Shown here: one piece after another, positions 20,479 to 31,102 of the stretch | How positions within the stretch are numbered: the stretch's first letter is position 1 | Layout: each line of letters starts with the position of its first letter | From: Trebouxia sp. TZW2008 | Lineage: Eukaryota; Chlorophyta; Trebouxiophyceae; Trebouxiales; Trebouxiaceae | Assembly (NCBI GenBank): GCA_002118135.1 | Contig: BDIU01000210.1 | Coordinates: 253,087 to 317,086 of the forward strand | Length of the DNA: 64,000 nt | Direction: 5' to 3' | Translations under genes and position numbers: made by a program | Notes under the pieces: model-generated | Told to the model about the DNA's origin: nothing | Seen by the model: only the letters and a program-made list of their open reading frames with translations | The model's database searches: none

Positions 20479-23400
20479 GATGGAATACCGTGTCGCCATA
20501 ACCCACGGTAAAGCGCGTTGTAGACGAACTGATAAAACTGAAACTTGGTGCTATATGCTCATCTTTCTGCTGCAGTTGACGGTCTCGAACCGCCTGAAAC
20601 CGGACCTGTCTGGCAGGGGCAGCAGATCCATTTGCCCCACCCTGCAACAGGTGCGGTACGATCAGCTTGGTCAAATGGCTTCACGGAACGATGTCACAAG
20701 TAAATGCTTGATTGCTGCTGGCGTGTTGCAGGACAGCAGGCTTGCTTCTTGCTGCAAGGAAGCTCTTTGCAAGAGATCAACTGGTTCAAGCCTGAATTTG
20801 GATCTTGGTTCGTGAACGACTTGGTGCTGCAGGGTACGTCAAGCTCCGATGTAATGCATCGGCAGGCAAGCCAACAGTCAAGCGTCCATGCGTTTTGCAG
20901 TGTCTTGTTCAGTCACTGCCTAAACAAGCAAATGCCATGCAGACGGGAGTTTGACTTTGTGTACACCATGTGACCCTCTGTTTCTGATGCTGCCGCTGCT
21001 GCAAGCTTCTTGTCAGCAGGTGACCTGCTGCAGCAAAACTCATACGCCAGAAGCATCTCTTGCGTCATCAATATTGGTACCTGATTACTCCATGCAGAGT
21101 AATCAGTAGTCTGATTAGGCCCTGTTGCATATGACTGCATCAGATGGCATAGTGTCACAGTCACACACGTCGGCTGCAGGATACAATGCAGCATTGTATA
21201 TTTTGCATGAAGGCAAAAGTGAACGATGCTAGAAGCTGTTGCACATGTTGCGTGGCACCAGCTTGCATTCATTCCCGCTTGTCTGTGTCCTTTGGCGTAC
21301 ATTCCAAGCAGGTGTATGCCTCAGCTCTTGAGTTGAGTGGATCTGAGGCTGTCTGCAGCTTGAATTGTGCTGAAGCGGTTTGTGCTGTCTGCTGTGCTGC
21401 TGCTGTCAGTCACAAGCGATAATGCTCAGGAACTGGTTTTCAGGTCAACTTTGTCAATGCCCACCTGAAAAACATGAATGCCACTTGGTCAATATTGCAA
21501 TGTACGACAACACTGCATGTATGTGATGTGTGTTGTTGCAGACAGCAGAATGCGAAGGCAGGTTCTGTGGTCTTGATCACATATTGGAGTCAGATGCCTA
21601 TCCACACCTGCCCAGATTAGCCTCATGTGTGAGCAGCAGTCTGCACTTGCTGTGTGAGGTGAAACAATTAGATACAGACAGCTTTTACCGCATCAGCCCA
21701 AGCAAGGTGAGTTCAGACCTGCCCATATTAGTCCCATGTGTGAGCAGCTCTTTGCATATGGTGTGGTGAGGTGAAGCAAGTAGATACAGACAGCTTCTAC
21801 CGCATCAGCGCAAGCAAGGCAAGTAATGAATCAATCAAATTCTGTTGACTTCTATTCCTTGCACTGTTCCAGCACATCATCTGCAACCTTAGTCATGCAC
21901 AGCAATCTGCACATGATGTGTGAGATGAGACAGATTGACACTGACAGCTTTTACCGCATCAGCTCAAGCAAGGTGAGTGACGTGCTGAGGAAAACGTGAC
22001 GATAGCTGTTCTTGTCATTGTTTCAGCACTTGCGAGCCCAGAAAAAAGCGACAAGCCAAGTAAACATGCATTTCAAGCAAAATTGCATGAATCGTCAATC
22101 ACTCACAAAAGCTCAAGTGATGACAAAGGCTACTTGTTGTGTCATTAAGGCGTCAAAGCTTTTGTCGTGCAAAGTGCACCAAGGCGGCTGTCACGTAGAG
22201 TGCTCACCTGTCGAAGCTTTGTGCTTTGAGGGACGAGAGTGAAAGATGTGTACATTCTGTGTAACATTGGTATGTGACCATTTAAACATGTCATTTTTGC
22301 CCTGCTGCTACAATTTGAGCTTTCCTGCTTTATTGCCCTACGTCACAACCTGTGGCTCTGATCATCAAAGTTTGAGTAACAGACCACATTTTGCTTTATG
22401 GTAAAAAATCTGCCGTTTTTCCTTTATCACTGTTTTTCTCTCCCGCCCCGGGGTTTCCCTTTCGTCCTCTATTTTTCAATGCTTTTGCTATACATTTTTG
22501 AGACACTTCTTCTCATACCTCCAGCTGCCAAGTACATCAATGCGGGATGCCATGCTTTCGATGTTGCTTCAGCAGAACCCAATGTCATGCTGGTCACAAC
22601 TTTCAGCTTTGCTTTCTGTCTCACCTGACTCACACAATCACATTCTATGTCAACTCAGACACTCATGACTCTGTGCATAGCAACATGACTGTGAAGAAAA
22701 ACTAAAAAGTCTCATGCTTTAGCCAGCCAACGAGGCTGACTGCATGTGCGTGCGTCCATCATTTTGTGAGCTTGTGTACATTTTCTGCAGGGGAGACTGT
22801 TGCACACTGCTGGTGTTTGTCACATCTTCTTTGTCAAATGTAACAGGACCAACCTGCTTGGAGACAGTTGACTGCTCTAATTTGTATCTAGCTGTGCCTG
22901 CTGAGCCTGTCTTGCGCACGTTTAGAGTGGAAAAAAATGAGCGAAAGAAATGAAGCATCGCAGGTAAAAGGCTGGCTATGCTGCAAGCTGGAGGCCTTAC
23001 AGCAAGGGCTAAAGCAATCTGCCCTAGGGCAAGCTTTCCAAGACATGGACGATGTGCAACTTGCTGCCTATTGCATTGCCATGCTAGCTGAGTATGTTCA
23101 GGAGCCTTGGCTGGCAGCGCTCAGGGACACATACCATGTCCCTGCATCAGGTACAAAGCACTGAGTTCTTGCAAGATTGAACTGCAAACACATTGAATCT
23201 GCGACACTACCTGTTATGCTGCTCAGTTTTATGTATGACGTGTTGCTGCAGTTTTGCAGTAACACATGGCAAATGTGGCACTTGCTAACCCACAAGGCTC
23301 ACACCTGAGATTCCTCATCTTTCACATTACAGCTTTCTCAGTGCAGCAAGCTCACGGTGGCTTTCTGGCATGCTGTGCACATACGGTTGACAAACTTCCT

Positions 23401-23852
23401 GTCACAAGGGAAGAAGTAAATGTATGACTTGTGCATGTGTCCTGGAATGCATTGAATGCGCCTCCATTGCATATGTGTCGACTGGGTCATCTTGCAGCAA
23501 GTGACAGAGTTTTCCTTGTCTTCCCAAGGGTGTTGTAATTCTGTTGGCATTGCACTACAATGCATGCACATGTCAACGCCACATCATGATTTGAGACATG
23601 TCCTCTTCTTCTTCTTTGACAAATCATACTTTCAATGCAGGTGAAGAAAACCAATCGTCCCAAGCACACTCAAGTCAGGATAGCTTGCCACAGCCCAACA
23701 TTGGACAGAAAAGGCAGCGCTTTGATCCAAAGGAGTTGGCGAAAAAGCGAGCAAAAGAAGCCAAAGAAGAGGCAAAGCGCATGCAAATGGCAAAAGAAGC
23801 ATCCACTATGCGCAGCATATCAAGCTTCTTTGCCAAGCCGAAAAGCAAATGA
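20479..23852 (+). CDS. RNASEH2B: Ribonuclease H2 subunit B
   Basis: Non-catalytic subunit of nuclear RNase H2, which removes ribonucleotides from DNA and RNA-DNA hybrids. Exons 20479-20506, 20576-20650, 20732-20833, 20943-21019, 21542-21706, 22964-23150 and 23641-23852 give 281 residues; phases close exactly. Motifs: QGQQIHLPHPATG (LPHPRTG-type), INWFKPEFGSWFVNDLVLQ, DGSLTLCTPCDPLFLMLPLL, FCGLDHILESDAYPHLPRL, TDSFYRISPSK, VKGWLCCKLEALQQGLKQ, a C-terminal basic helix (FDPKELAKKRAKEAKEEAKR) and the PCNA-binding PIP box MRSISSFF at the very end, as in animal RNASEH2B. Start is the only ATG giving a first exon in phase 1. Exon 5 has two damaged downstream copies and a SINE-like element sits just before exon 6. 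Confidence 0.93.
21707..21975 (+). repeat. Two donor-side echoes of RNASEH2B exon 5
   Basis: After the real donor at 21707, the exon's last about 100 nt (coding SSLHLLCEVKQLDTDSFYRI) are repeated ending at 21818 and 21972. The first echo has a frameshift and a GC donor (AAGGCAAGT); the second keeps AAGGTGAGT and reads SNLHMMCEMRQIDTDSFYRI. Spacing is 112 and 154 bp. Here the intact copy is the 5'-most one. Confidence 0.85.
22835..22940 (-). mobile_element. SINE-like repeat, copy 5
   Basis: GCTTGGAGACAGTTGACTGC then TATCTAGCTGTGCCTGCTGA and GCCTGTCTTGCGCACG match the dispersed family. It ends within 25 bp of the exon 6 acceptor of RNASEH2B at 22963, so it has become the 3' end of that intron. 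Confidence 0.6.
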
Positions 23853-24425
23853 CACAAATTGCAGCAACAGTGTTCTGGTCTGATAACACTAAGTACAAAC
23901 AGACAAGGAAAGCCTGTGACGTCAGGCATTATAACGGGAGCCTCTGTCTAAAGAGGCGGCCCAGGTAACATCAAGTACAGTATGAGGATGTATGGACACA
24001 GTGTTTGAACTGACGTTACAATAATCCAAATGTGCTAGCGCTGAGAAGAAGGAACATTTGTCATTATCGATCATGAATGCTGATTGCTGCACCTTTCATT
24101 CCACTGCTGGCAGTGTGCCAATGACAGGCAAGCCCTTTGCACGGCGATGTCCGTGTATAACTTTGTCAAAGTCAGGTGCCAGCAATTTCTGTACGTGCAA
24201 ACATGTTCTTTTTGCATATGGTGCAAGACATTGGAAGCCGACTTCGACTAGTTATACTACATGCTGGCGCTGCTAAACAGCTGCATATTGTTGAGCGTAA
24301 TGCAGGCTTGCAGATGTGTTGTTGCAGCATCCGTTCTGACATGTCATCGCATTGCAAGCAGGCATAGCCACCAGCTGTCACTTTACAGCACAGCATGTGC
24401 CCAAGAACCACTGGACAAAAAAATC
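23853..24425. other. Intergenic, between convergent RNASEH2B and the DHHC gene, with a hairpin repeat
   Basis: No exon is seen. It contains one copy of the structured repeat at 23912-23967 (ATAACGGGAGCCTCTGTCTA then AAGAGGCGGCCCAGG). The two genes converge here, so both 3' UTRs must end in this interval. Confidence 0.5.
23912..23967 (+). repeat. Structured hairpin repeat, copy 1
   Basis: GTCAGGCATTATAACGGGAG then CCTCTGTCTAAAGAGGCGGC. The GCCTCT/AGAGGC stem is perfect. The second stem and the A-rich leader of the other copies are absent. Confidence 0.6.
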
Positions 24426-27400
24426 TCAAACGAGTTGCTCCTCGGCATGAGGCGAGGTTGGGCTTTTGACGTGGCTTGTTCGACTTATGAGGTTCAGATG
24501 CTGAGGCTGAGCTTGCATGCTGTCATAAATTGTGGGAAAGAATATGCCATCGCCTCGCTGCTTTGCTCTTGAGGGCAGCAGCCATATCAGCCACCACAGT
24601 CTGTGCCCAGTGACGTTGAACACTTCCTGTGCAGCCGTACAACAAGCACACTTACTGAGCTGACGTCAATACTACACAAATGCAGAAGTACAGTTTCAGA
24701 GACAACAATGCATGCTATTTTTGCCTGCAATCTGACTGTGTAGCCACATCAGCCACCACATTCTGTACCCAGTGACATTGCACGCCTCCTGTGTACAACC
24801 AACAAACAGCAGAGTGAGTGAGCATGCATCATCATCAAGGAAATGCTGTGCAGAAGGGGCAACGCATGCCTTGCCTGTCTCAATGCAAAGAATGAATGAG
24901 CTGCAGAGCCCTGTGATACATTCCTGCCTATACAAATGGTCGTAACAGGGTGCAAGCAAGTTTCAGCACCTCAAAATTGCGCTTGAAGCCAAGATTGTAT
25001 GGATGGCGCAGCGTCTTCCCGGCCCTTTTGGCTTCCTTTTTGTCTCTCCAGAAATTCAGCATGTCAATGGTGCTCTGCAGGCAACATGTAATTCCATCTC
25101 TTGGACTGCAGCAGTCCTCAATGTGCCAGAAGATTAGTGGCATATGGCAGACAAGATCGCGTTTATGTGTCCAGAAATGCTCTGTGAGACACATGCAACC
25201 CTTGGACCTCTCACAACAACAAATCCAGTGACTTCTCTTTGTCAGAGCAATTGCTGTGAGGACATTCTTGATGTAAGGCCGACACAATTGCCAACCAATC
25301 ACTGCATCCTGACTGTAGCGGCACCTCTGAGTGAGGACAACTTGATATACGGACAACTTTCTTGGGAACGAAAGCAGTTGTTACAAAGACAAGTCAACGT
25401 ACAGAAAAAGTTCTGTTTGCAAAACAATCAGAGGCATTATCAGAGCAACATTGTGGGCAAAACAGCAATGCATGACACTCTATGCAATCAGCATTTTGTG
25501 CAATGTATGATGGGAATGCACAGCCCGTCAATGCTGCCATGTCATGCGCTTGATCATCCAAATCATGTCACAGTGCCATGCTACAGGAGCAACACCTACC
25601 AAACTCCACGACAGGCAGTATGTGCTTACATGATGTGTTTGAGGATAGCATCTGTGCGCAACCAGATAGTTGCTGAGAGCAAGACCGCAAACAGGCAGGT
25701 TGTGTGTACAGGATGTGAGGATGATGTCAGCGTGCGTCTTGTTATGGCATCAGGCACTGACAGCAGCATTTTGGAAACGACAAAGCAGCACAGCTACACA
25801 GAGCGCAGGACCTCAAAGATGCATCCCCGCCGGCTGGACACAAATGACAATGAGCTCATCAACATCAGGCGCGGCTTTGTTGACATACCTGTCCTTGGAG
25901 GATGAGCAGGCAGTGCCAGCCCATGAGAGCTGTCAAAGCAATGGAGACTGCAGCTGCCAGCACAAATGGGCACAGAAGGGAGTAAGGGTACACAGCCTCC
26001 CCCATGTGGAACTTGGACATTCTGCCTATGTGCTGTAGCTCTAGCAGTATCATCCATGCCTGCACTGCAATCAAATCTTGATGGGCAGCAACATATTGTC
26101 TGAGCGCAGCTGGTGCAACATTCAACGCATCAGGATGTGCTTATGCGGTCCTGTATCATCTATGCCTCCACCTGTGCAGGCAATTGCTGGCAGAGTACAC
26201 TCAGAAAGTCGAGGCAATGGAGACAGCAGCTGCTAGCACACAGGGGCACAGTAGGGAGGAGGGGTGCACAGCCTCCCCCCATGTGGAATTGACACATTCT
26301 GCCTATGTGCTGCAGCTTCAGCAGTATTGTCGGGCCTGTGTGTTAGTCAAGTGGTGATTTGCACCGATATTTTTAGCTGACTGCAGCTGTTGTGACATTG
26401 AATGAGGTTGGGATTGAAGATACACAGTCACCCCTGTATCAAGCTTGGACACTCTGACTATGCAGTGGAGCTCAAGCAAATGCATCCACAACCGCACTGC
26501 AATGGTGCCATGCTCATGTGTCATCCATGCTTGCACTGCCATAAGGCAATGGCCTGTGGCAACGTATCCTGTGACCAAAGCCATTTGCCAAAGCATGATA
26601 GCCATAATTGTATCAATCAATAGCACTGTTTTGAGTGCACTCTGCGTTGATGCTTAGTGTGAGCCAATTGAGCGCACTAGAGCTGGCATCAAATCTACCA
26701 GTCAAGCTGTCTGACATGATGCAATCTTTGGCTACAGCCTGGTAACACACATCTTGCTGGGCTCAAAATCTATGAATGGCAGTGTTAATCAGCATGCAAA
26801 AAACTTGAATTGCTTCATTTGCAAAGGGCATTTTTAGCATGCAGAAAGGTATGGCTTCTCAGCTTACTGAGTATGCTGCTCCAACCCACAGATAGAAGGT
26901 GAAGAGCACAAAGAAGCGGTAGTTGTGAAACCCAATGCAGTTGTTCATCCAAGGGCAATGGTGATCCATGCGCAGCACGCACCTGCAACAGACAGACACC
27001 AGAGTTGAGTAGCTCTGTCATCAAAATTGAATGCATCTAAGTGCTCTCAACCACTGCAAACCATCTGACAATAAATCAGTTGCAAACAGCACTCACGAAA
27101 AGCTGAGCGCGCAATCCTTTGTTTCACCCAGGGACAGTGGTGGTCTATGCGCAGCGTGCACCTGCAACAGACACACGCCAGAGTTGAGTCTGTCATCAGA
27201 ATTCGATGCATCTATGTGCTCTCAACCACTGCAAGCTATCTGACAGTACATTAGCGGCAAGCAGCACTCATGAAAAGCTGAGCGTGCAATCCTTTGTTTC
27301 ACCCAGGGACAGTGGTGGTCCATGCGCAGCACACACCTGCAACAGACAGACACCAGAGTTGAGTAGCTCTGTCATCAGAATTGAATGCGTCTAAGTGCTC

Positions 27401-28548
27401 TCAACTACTGCAAGCTATCTGACAATACATTAGCGGCAAGCAGCACTCATGAAAAGCTGAGCGTGCAATTTTTTGTTTCACCCAGGGACAGTGGTGGTCC
27501 ATGCGCAGCACGCACCTGCAACAGACAGACAGCAATGTTGAGTAGCTCTATCATCAGAGTTGACTGCATGTGAAAGCTTTCAACTGCAAGTTTCTGATCT
27601 GAAACAAGTGGCAAGCAGCGCCAATGACACGTTGAGCATGTGCTCCATCTGGCAAACACATGTTGAGGCTGCTATTTGTACCAGGAGATTGACTGTAGGC
27701 TTTGCCTCTGAGACGTTGCAAACGCTGGCAGAACACAGAAGCGCAAGCATTTATGACTGCCTTGCTGCCATTAACATCTTTGTCAGCCCTGCTGGCAACA
27801 TTGTGCTGTACAGCAGATGAATTGTCGCCGGCCACCATGCAACTAGGCATGTAACGCACCTGTTCCTAGGTTCCAATGCACAATAGCAAGCTAATGCAAA
27901 TGACAATAGCAATTGCTGACCTCTTGCATATCTGACAATGGTGTGCCAAAGGTGGTTTGGGCCTGTTACACTTTCTGCAATGCTGCTGGCAATGCTCTGC
28001 GACCATCTGATATCCCTGCATGCCACGGCATCTGCATTGCTCTGTCATCACGCCAAGCATATGCAACACAAAAACCATTTTGAGTCACAGCACACAAAAT
28101 GGTAGAACAGGCGAATTTGAGCTACATATGGCCTTTCTTGGGTTTTGACAACTTGGGACCATGCCCATAAACAGCGCAGCACAAAATCCTCAGCACGAAA
28201 TGTGGCGAACAAGCCGAGACTTACTGGAGTGTCCAAGACCTTGGTGCTTCCAGGGTCAGTGAAGATGCAGTTAACATAGTTGAAGATGATATTCAGCAGG
28301 CAAAAAAGCCCCCACGTAAGGTGGCAAGCTGCGCTTCCTTTGTTTCTCGACAAGATCTGCAGTCACAGCAGCGACTTGTTTTTGGCTCAGATCTCAAGCG
28401 CATCATTGAAAGCAGCATTGTTGGTACCTGTGGAAATACAGCAACCAGGTAGATGACGGCCACACTGGCGATCAAAAAGCTGGCGAGCACTACATATACA
28501 GGGCCTCCTCGTTTCACACAATACTGAAAAGGTCTCTCCGTAGAACCC
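24426..28548 (-). CDS. DHHC-type palmitoyltransferase (5' exon uncertain)
   Basis: Membrane S-acyltransferase of the PAT family (S-palmitoylates Cys of other proteins). Exons: about 28548-28428 ([22 protein letters not shown]), 28356-28225 (TM and [10 protein letters not shown], the conserved DPG), 28015-27921 ([20 protein letters not shown], zinc ligands), 26982-26868 ([20 protein letters not shown], catalytic DHHC), 26032-25889 ([22 protein letters not shown]), 25074-24970 ([20 protein letters not shown] then [11 protein letters not shown], the TTxE-like block) and 24626-24426 ([18 protein letters not shown] to the stop). Phases agree from exon 2 on. The first exon has no ATG in frame before a stop, so another short 5' exon is probable. 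Three exons carry tandem copies. Localisation is not predictable from this. Confidence 0.88.
24690..24800 (-). repeat. Second copy of the DHHC-gene last exon start
   Basis: An acceptor (TACACAG) precedes codons [19 protein letters not shown], parallel to the real [19 protein letters not shown] at 24626, about 170 bp upstream in gene sense. Both accept phase 0, but this copy runs into other sequence (IAGKN) without the basic tail or a clear donor. Confidence 0.8.
25226..25402. mobile_element. MITE-like element, degenerate
   Basis: CAGTGACTTCTCTTTGTCAG at the left, GTTACAAAGACAAGTCAACG at the right, and internal GTAGCGGCACCTCTGAGTGA shared with the elements at 10.5 and 14.2-14.6 kb. Lies in the DHHC gene intron 5. 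Confidence 0.6.
25880..26520 (-). repeat. Acceptor-side echoes of DHHC-gene exon 5
   Basis: The exon beginning [18 protein letters not shown] (26032) recurs at 26309 ([16 protein letters not shown], then frame-shifted) and near 26466 (CATAGTCAGAGTGTCC-type, strongly decayed). Polarity is the usual one: the intact copy is 3'-most in gene sense. Confidence 0.7.
26868..27515 (-). repeat. Fourfold DHHC catalytic exon array
   Basis: Exon starts at 27515, 27336, 27161 and 26982 (179, 175 and 179 bp apart), each after a TTGCAG acceptor. All encode the catalytic motif: [48 protein letters not shown] and the intact [16 protein letters not shown]. Only the last has the full downstream exon. The 27161 copy has its own GTGAGT donor at 27096, giving a 65-nt cassette whose inclusion before 26982 would shift the frame; the other two have ATGAGT there. 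Confidence 0.9.
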
Positions 28549-29719
28549 AGGACTTCATCTGCTCTGCATGAATCATCACCTGTTATGAACGCACCATGCC
28601 ACTACAGCAGTGCGATGCCTCGTACCGTACCGTCTGAGCAGGCGTTTCAAAGCAGCCAGAGTGTGTGATCAGAGCACGGGATCTCGTCTGGCGTCACACA
28701 GATGATACCGGCATTCAGCCTATATGTACGGCTCGCTGCAGCGGACCACAATCACATACTGACATCACTAAGTTGGTCTCGCGTGCTGAGCAGATTTCTT
28801 GCGGGTTGCAGTTGAACCCTGCAATCAACATCTGACTTTGTCAGTTCAGCATGTTGGGGCAAATTGGAAAGTATGGCCTCAAGGTACTCAAGTATCCAGA
28901 CCTCAGCATACAATGCTACCTTGATATCAGGTTGTTTGGTGTAAGCTTTTCTAAGGCCAAGCAGCTGGAGCGCAAGCAATCTGTGCTGGGCAGCTTCAGC
29001 AGAATCATCTGATGAGTTGACCAATACCAAGGCGAGTGCTTGCAAACTAGAAAAAGCTGGCAGTTGAAATTTGCTTTATCAATAGCTCAACAAACCCTTT
29101 GCTTTTAGCATGTGACGACATTCAAGCGGTTTTTGAAGTGGTGAGTCTACCCTTGAGCAGTCAATACCAGCATGCAGCTGCGGCTGCAGCTAGACAATTC
29201 CAACATGCTTTTGGCTTTGAAGGCTTACAGACCAGTGCATGTTGCAACCCGAAGTTGTCTGCATCCCTTAAGCTTGCAAGACCTTTTTATGAAATGTGCA
29301 ATTACTCTGCTATGCATGAAGGCTGTGTTGGTCATGATCAGAGGCAGCTGATTTGTCTGCTCATGACTCAGCTGTCTGATCAAGAGCTGCCTTTGGTGCT
29401 CGCAATCATCTTTACCTGATCATGCGCATGTGCTTCTACACATAACATCTGAGCAACTTTGCAAAATCAACAGTAAAATGTAAATGTTGGGGTAGTAAGG
29501 GATCACTAAGGAATCTCAAAATCGAATAGCGTACCCAACCTTGGTAACAATTTCACCGGATTGCTGTGTGGGAAGGGGCAACACAAGGTCCTGGACCCAC
29601 TTCCTCGAGAGGTGTCGACTGTCTACATTTTTGTTTCTGAGCGGCAATATTATTGGCGGGGAAGCACGTCACAAGGATCAGCCTCGAAGGCAATCGTCCG
29701 GGACGACAATCAGTGCTCA
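28549..29719. other. Region between the DHHC gene and the beta-rich gene
   Basis: Apart from the doubtful - strand exon, nothing firm is seen. An open + strand frame of 107 codons (29099-29419) lacks an ATG and family similarity. The presumed 5' ends of two divergently oriented genes lie here. Confidence 0.4.
28752..29046 (-). CDS. Possible exon of an unrecognised gene
   Basis: An acceptor-like CTTTTTCTAG precedes an open stretch reading LQALALVLVNSSDDSAEAA, then LLALQLLGLRKAYTKQPDIK, with a possible donor (AAGGTAGCA) at 28912; the frame stays open to a stop at 28752. Helical, Leu-rich, resembling a HEAT/ARM-like segment. No ATG opens it and I cannot find partner exons, so it may be part of a gene on the - strand, a remnant, or chance. 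Confidence 0.3.
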
Positions 29720-31102
29720 ATGCCTCCTCTGCCTGAACTACCTGAACGACAGAGAGCCCGACAGGGCAATGGTCAAACCCATACAAGCAGAAGCGGCCAC
29801 ACCAGCACATCAGGCTTCACCCCCAGCAAAACAGGAATCAGTGCAGGCCCTGTGTCAGTCAGCTTCGGCGCTTTGAACAATCTGTTGAGGCTTCGAACAA
29901 AGTTCGAGTTCACAAGGCTCTCCAGCAGGCTTCCCAAGAGGCTCGTGGGTCATGTTGGTGCGGACTTCAACCTGCAAAAGCAGTCAATCACAACTGCGGT
30001 CAAACTCCAATATGAGGTGCAGTATTACTCTAGCTGGCAGCTGCACTTGAAACGCAGCGTTGTGATGGCCCACACACACCAGCTTGTATGCTGCTGAAGA
30101 TCGTCAAGGATGACAAGGAATTTGGCCTTTTGCAAGCAGACACTACCAGTGTGTCATACAGACGTCCTATCACCTTCCAAAAACGTGATTTCAGCTGCTC
30201 AGTTACGCCTCATGCAGGCTATTCATGGCAGCAAGGTAAGCAGCTTTGTTCATGTCTAGCCTTATTCCCTCTGGCGCTTTTCACCACATGATCTGGCTTT
30301 TGGGAAAGTGCGCTGACGCACAGTGTACATCTGCATGTGTACGGATGCGATATTATAATTTGCTCCAACTCTTCTCAAGTCTTGCCACAGAAACATGCAG
30401 CATGCATATGTATAGCGCCGCTGCATGCCATACGGGGATGTCCTGCTGCAGGACGGCCATGTTTTGGCATCGACCTTGACAAAGTCACGCCTGTGTGGGC
30501 TGTAGTGGCTGCCGGGGCGGCTGTGGTTGCTTCTGGCAGGAAGGTTGGGGCCAATTATGTACTTCCTGAACATAGTAGCTTCACGCTCAACTTGCCTGGC
30601 ATCAAAGTGCCTGCCTTAGGAAAGGTAAACACGCACTGCAAGACATCATCTCATTTGTGAAGTTATGCGTCTAGTTTGTGTTGCAGTACCTGGGAGTGTT
30701 TCTGGCAGCTTGGGAGGTTGATATAGTCAGATGGGCAACCTGCCCATTGCATCTTGAGCTGTCTTAAAATCATGTGCCTTGGCTGAGCTTTGACTGCAGC
30801 TTGACATCATGCCCTTACAGCATGCCTGTAGCATGGTATAAGAGCTTGTTGTTTCTTTGTGGCTGTAGCTGTCTGAAAGTGCAAGTGAGTGCTCTCATAT
30901 GGGGCTAGAAATTATGCAATATGCTTCTGAGCATCAGAAGAATCAGCTATGCCTGGCTAGGTAGCATTTGCAGCTACGTACTGTCGTGGCTCACTTGCTG
31001 CCTAATATTGCCTTGCAGGCCGAGATTGGTGGGTCTATTGTGAGGACCAAGCATGGCCTTTCTTTCAACTTGTTTCAACTCAATGGCATTCTTGATTTGT
31101 GA
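29720..31102 (+). CDS. Unknown beta-strand-rich protein, 229 residues
   Basis: Exons 29720-30016, 30100-30235, 30452-30624 and 31019-31102; GT-AG junctions and phases (0, 1, 0) close on the stop, which is why I believe it. The N-terminal about 45 residues are polar and basic (SRSGHTSTSGFTPSKTGIS). Then alternating stretches such as LLRLRTKFEFTRLSSRL, LVGHVGADFNLQKQSITTAV, VSYRRPITFQKRDFSCSVT, PCFGIDLDKVTPVWAVVAAG and a last GGSIVRTKHGLSFNLFQLNG. This could be a small beta-barrel or beta-sheet protein with a transit peptide, possibly of an organelle outer membrane, but I recognise no family. Start chosen as the first ATG; the frame is open further upstream without an ATG. Confidence 0.65.

Noticed and set aside
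28293..28517. Start of the DHHC protein at 28517
   Set aside because: That codon is GTG, the frame is open upstream without an ATG, and a nuclear gene would be expected to use ATG; a missing 5' exon is more likely.
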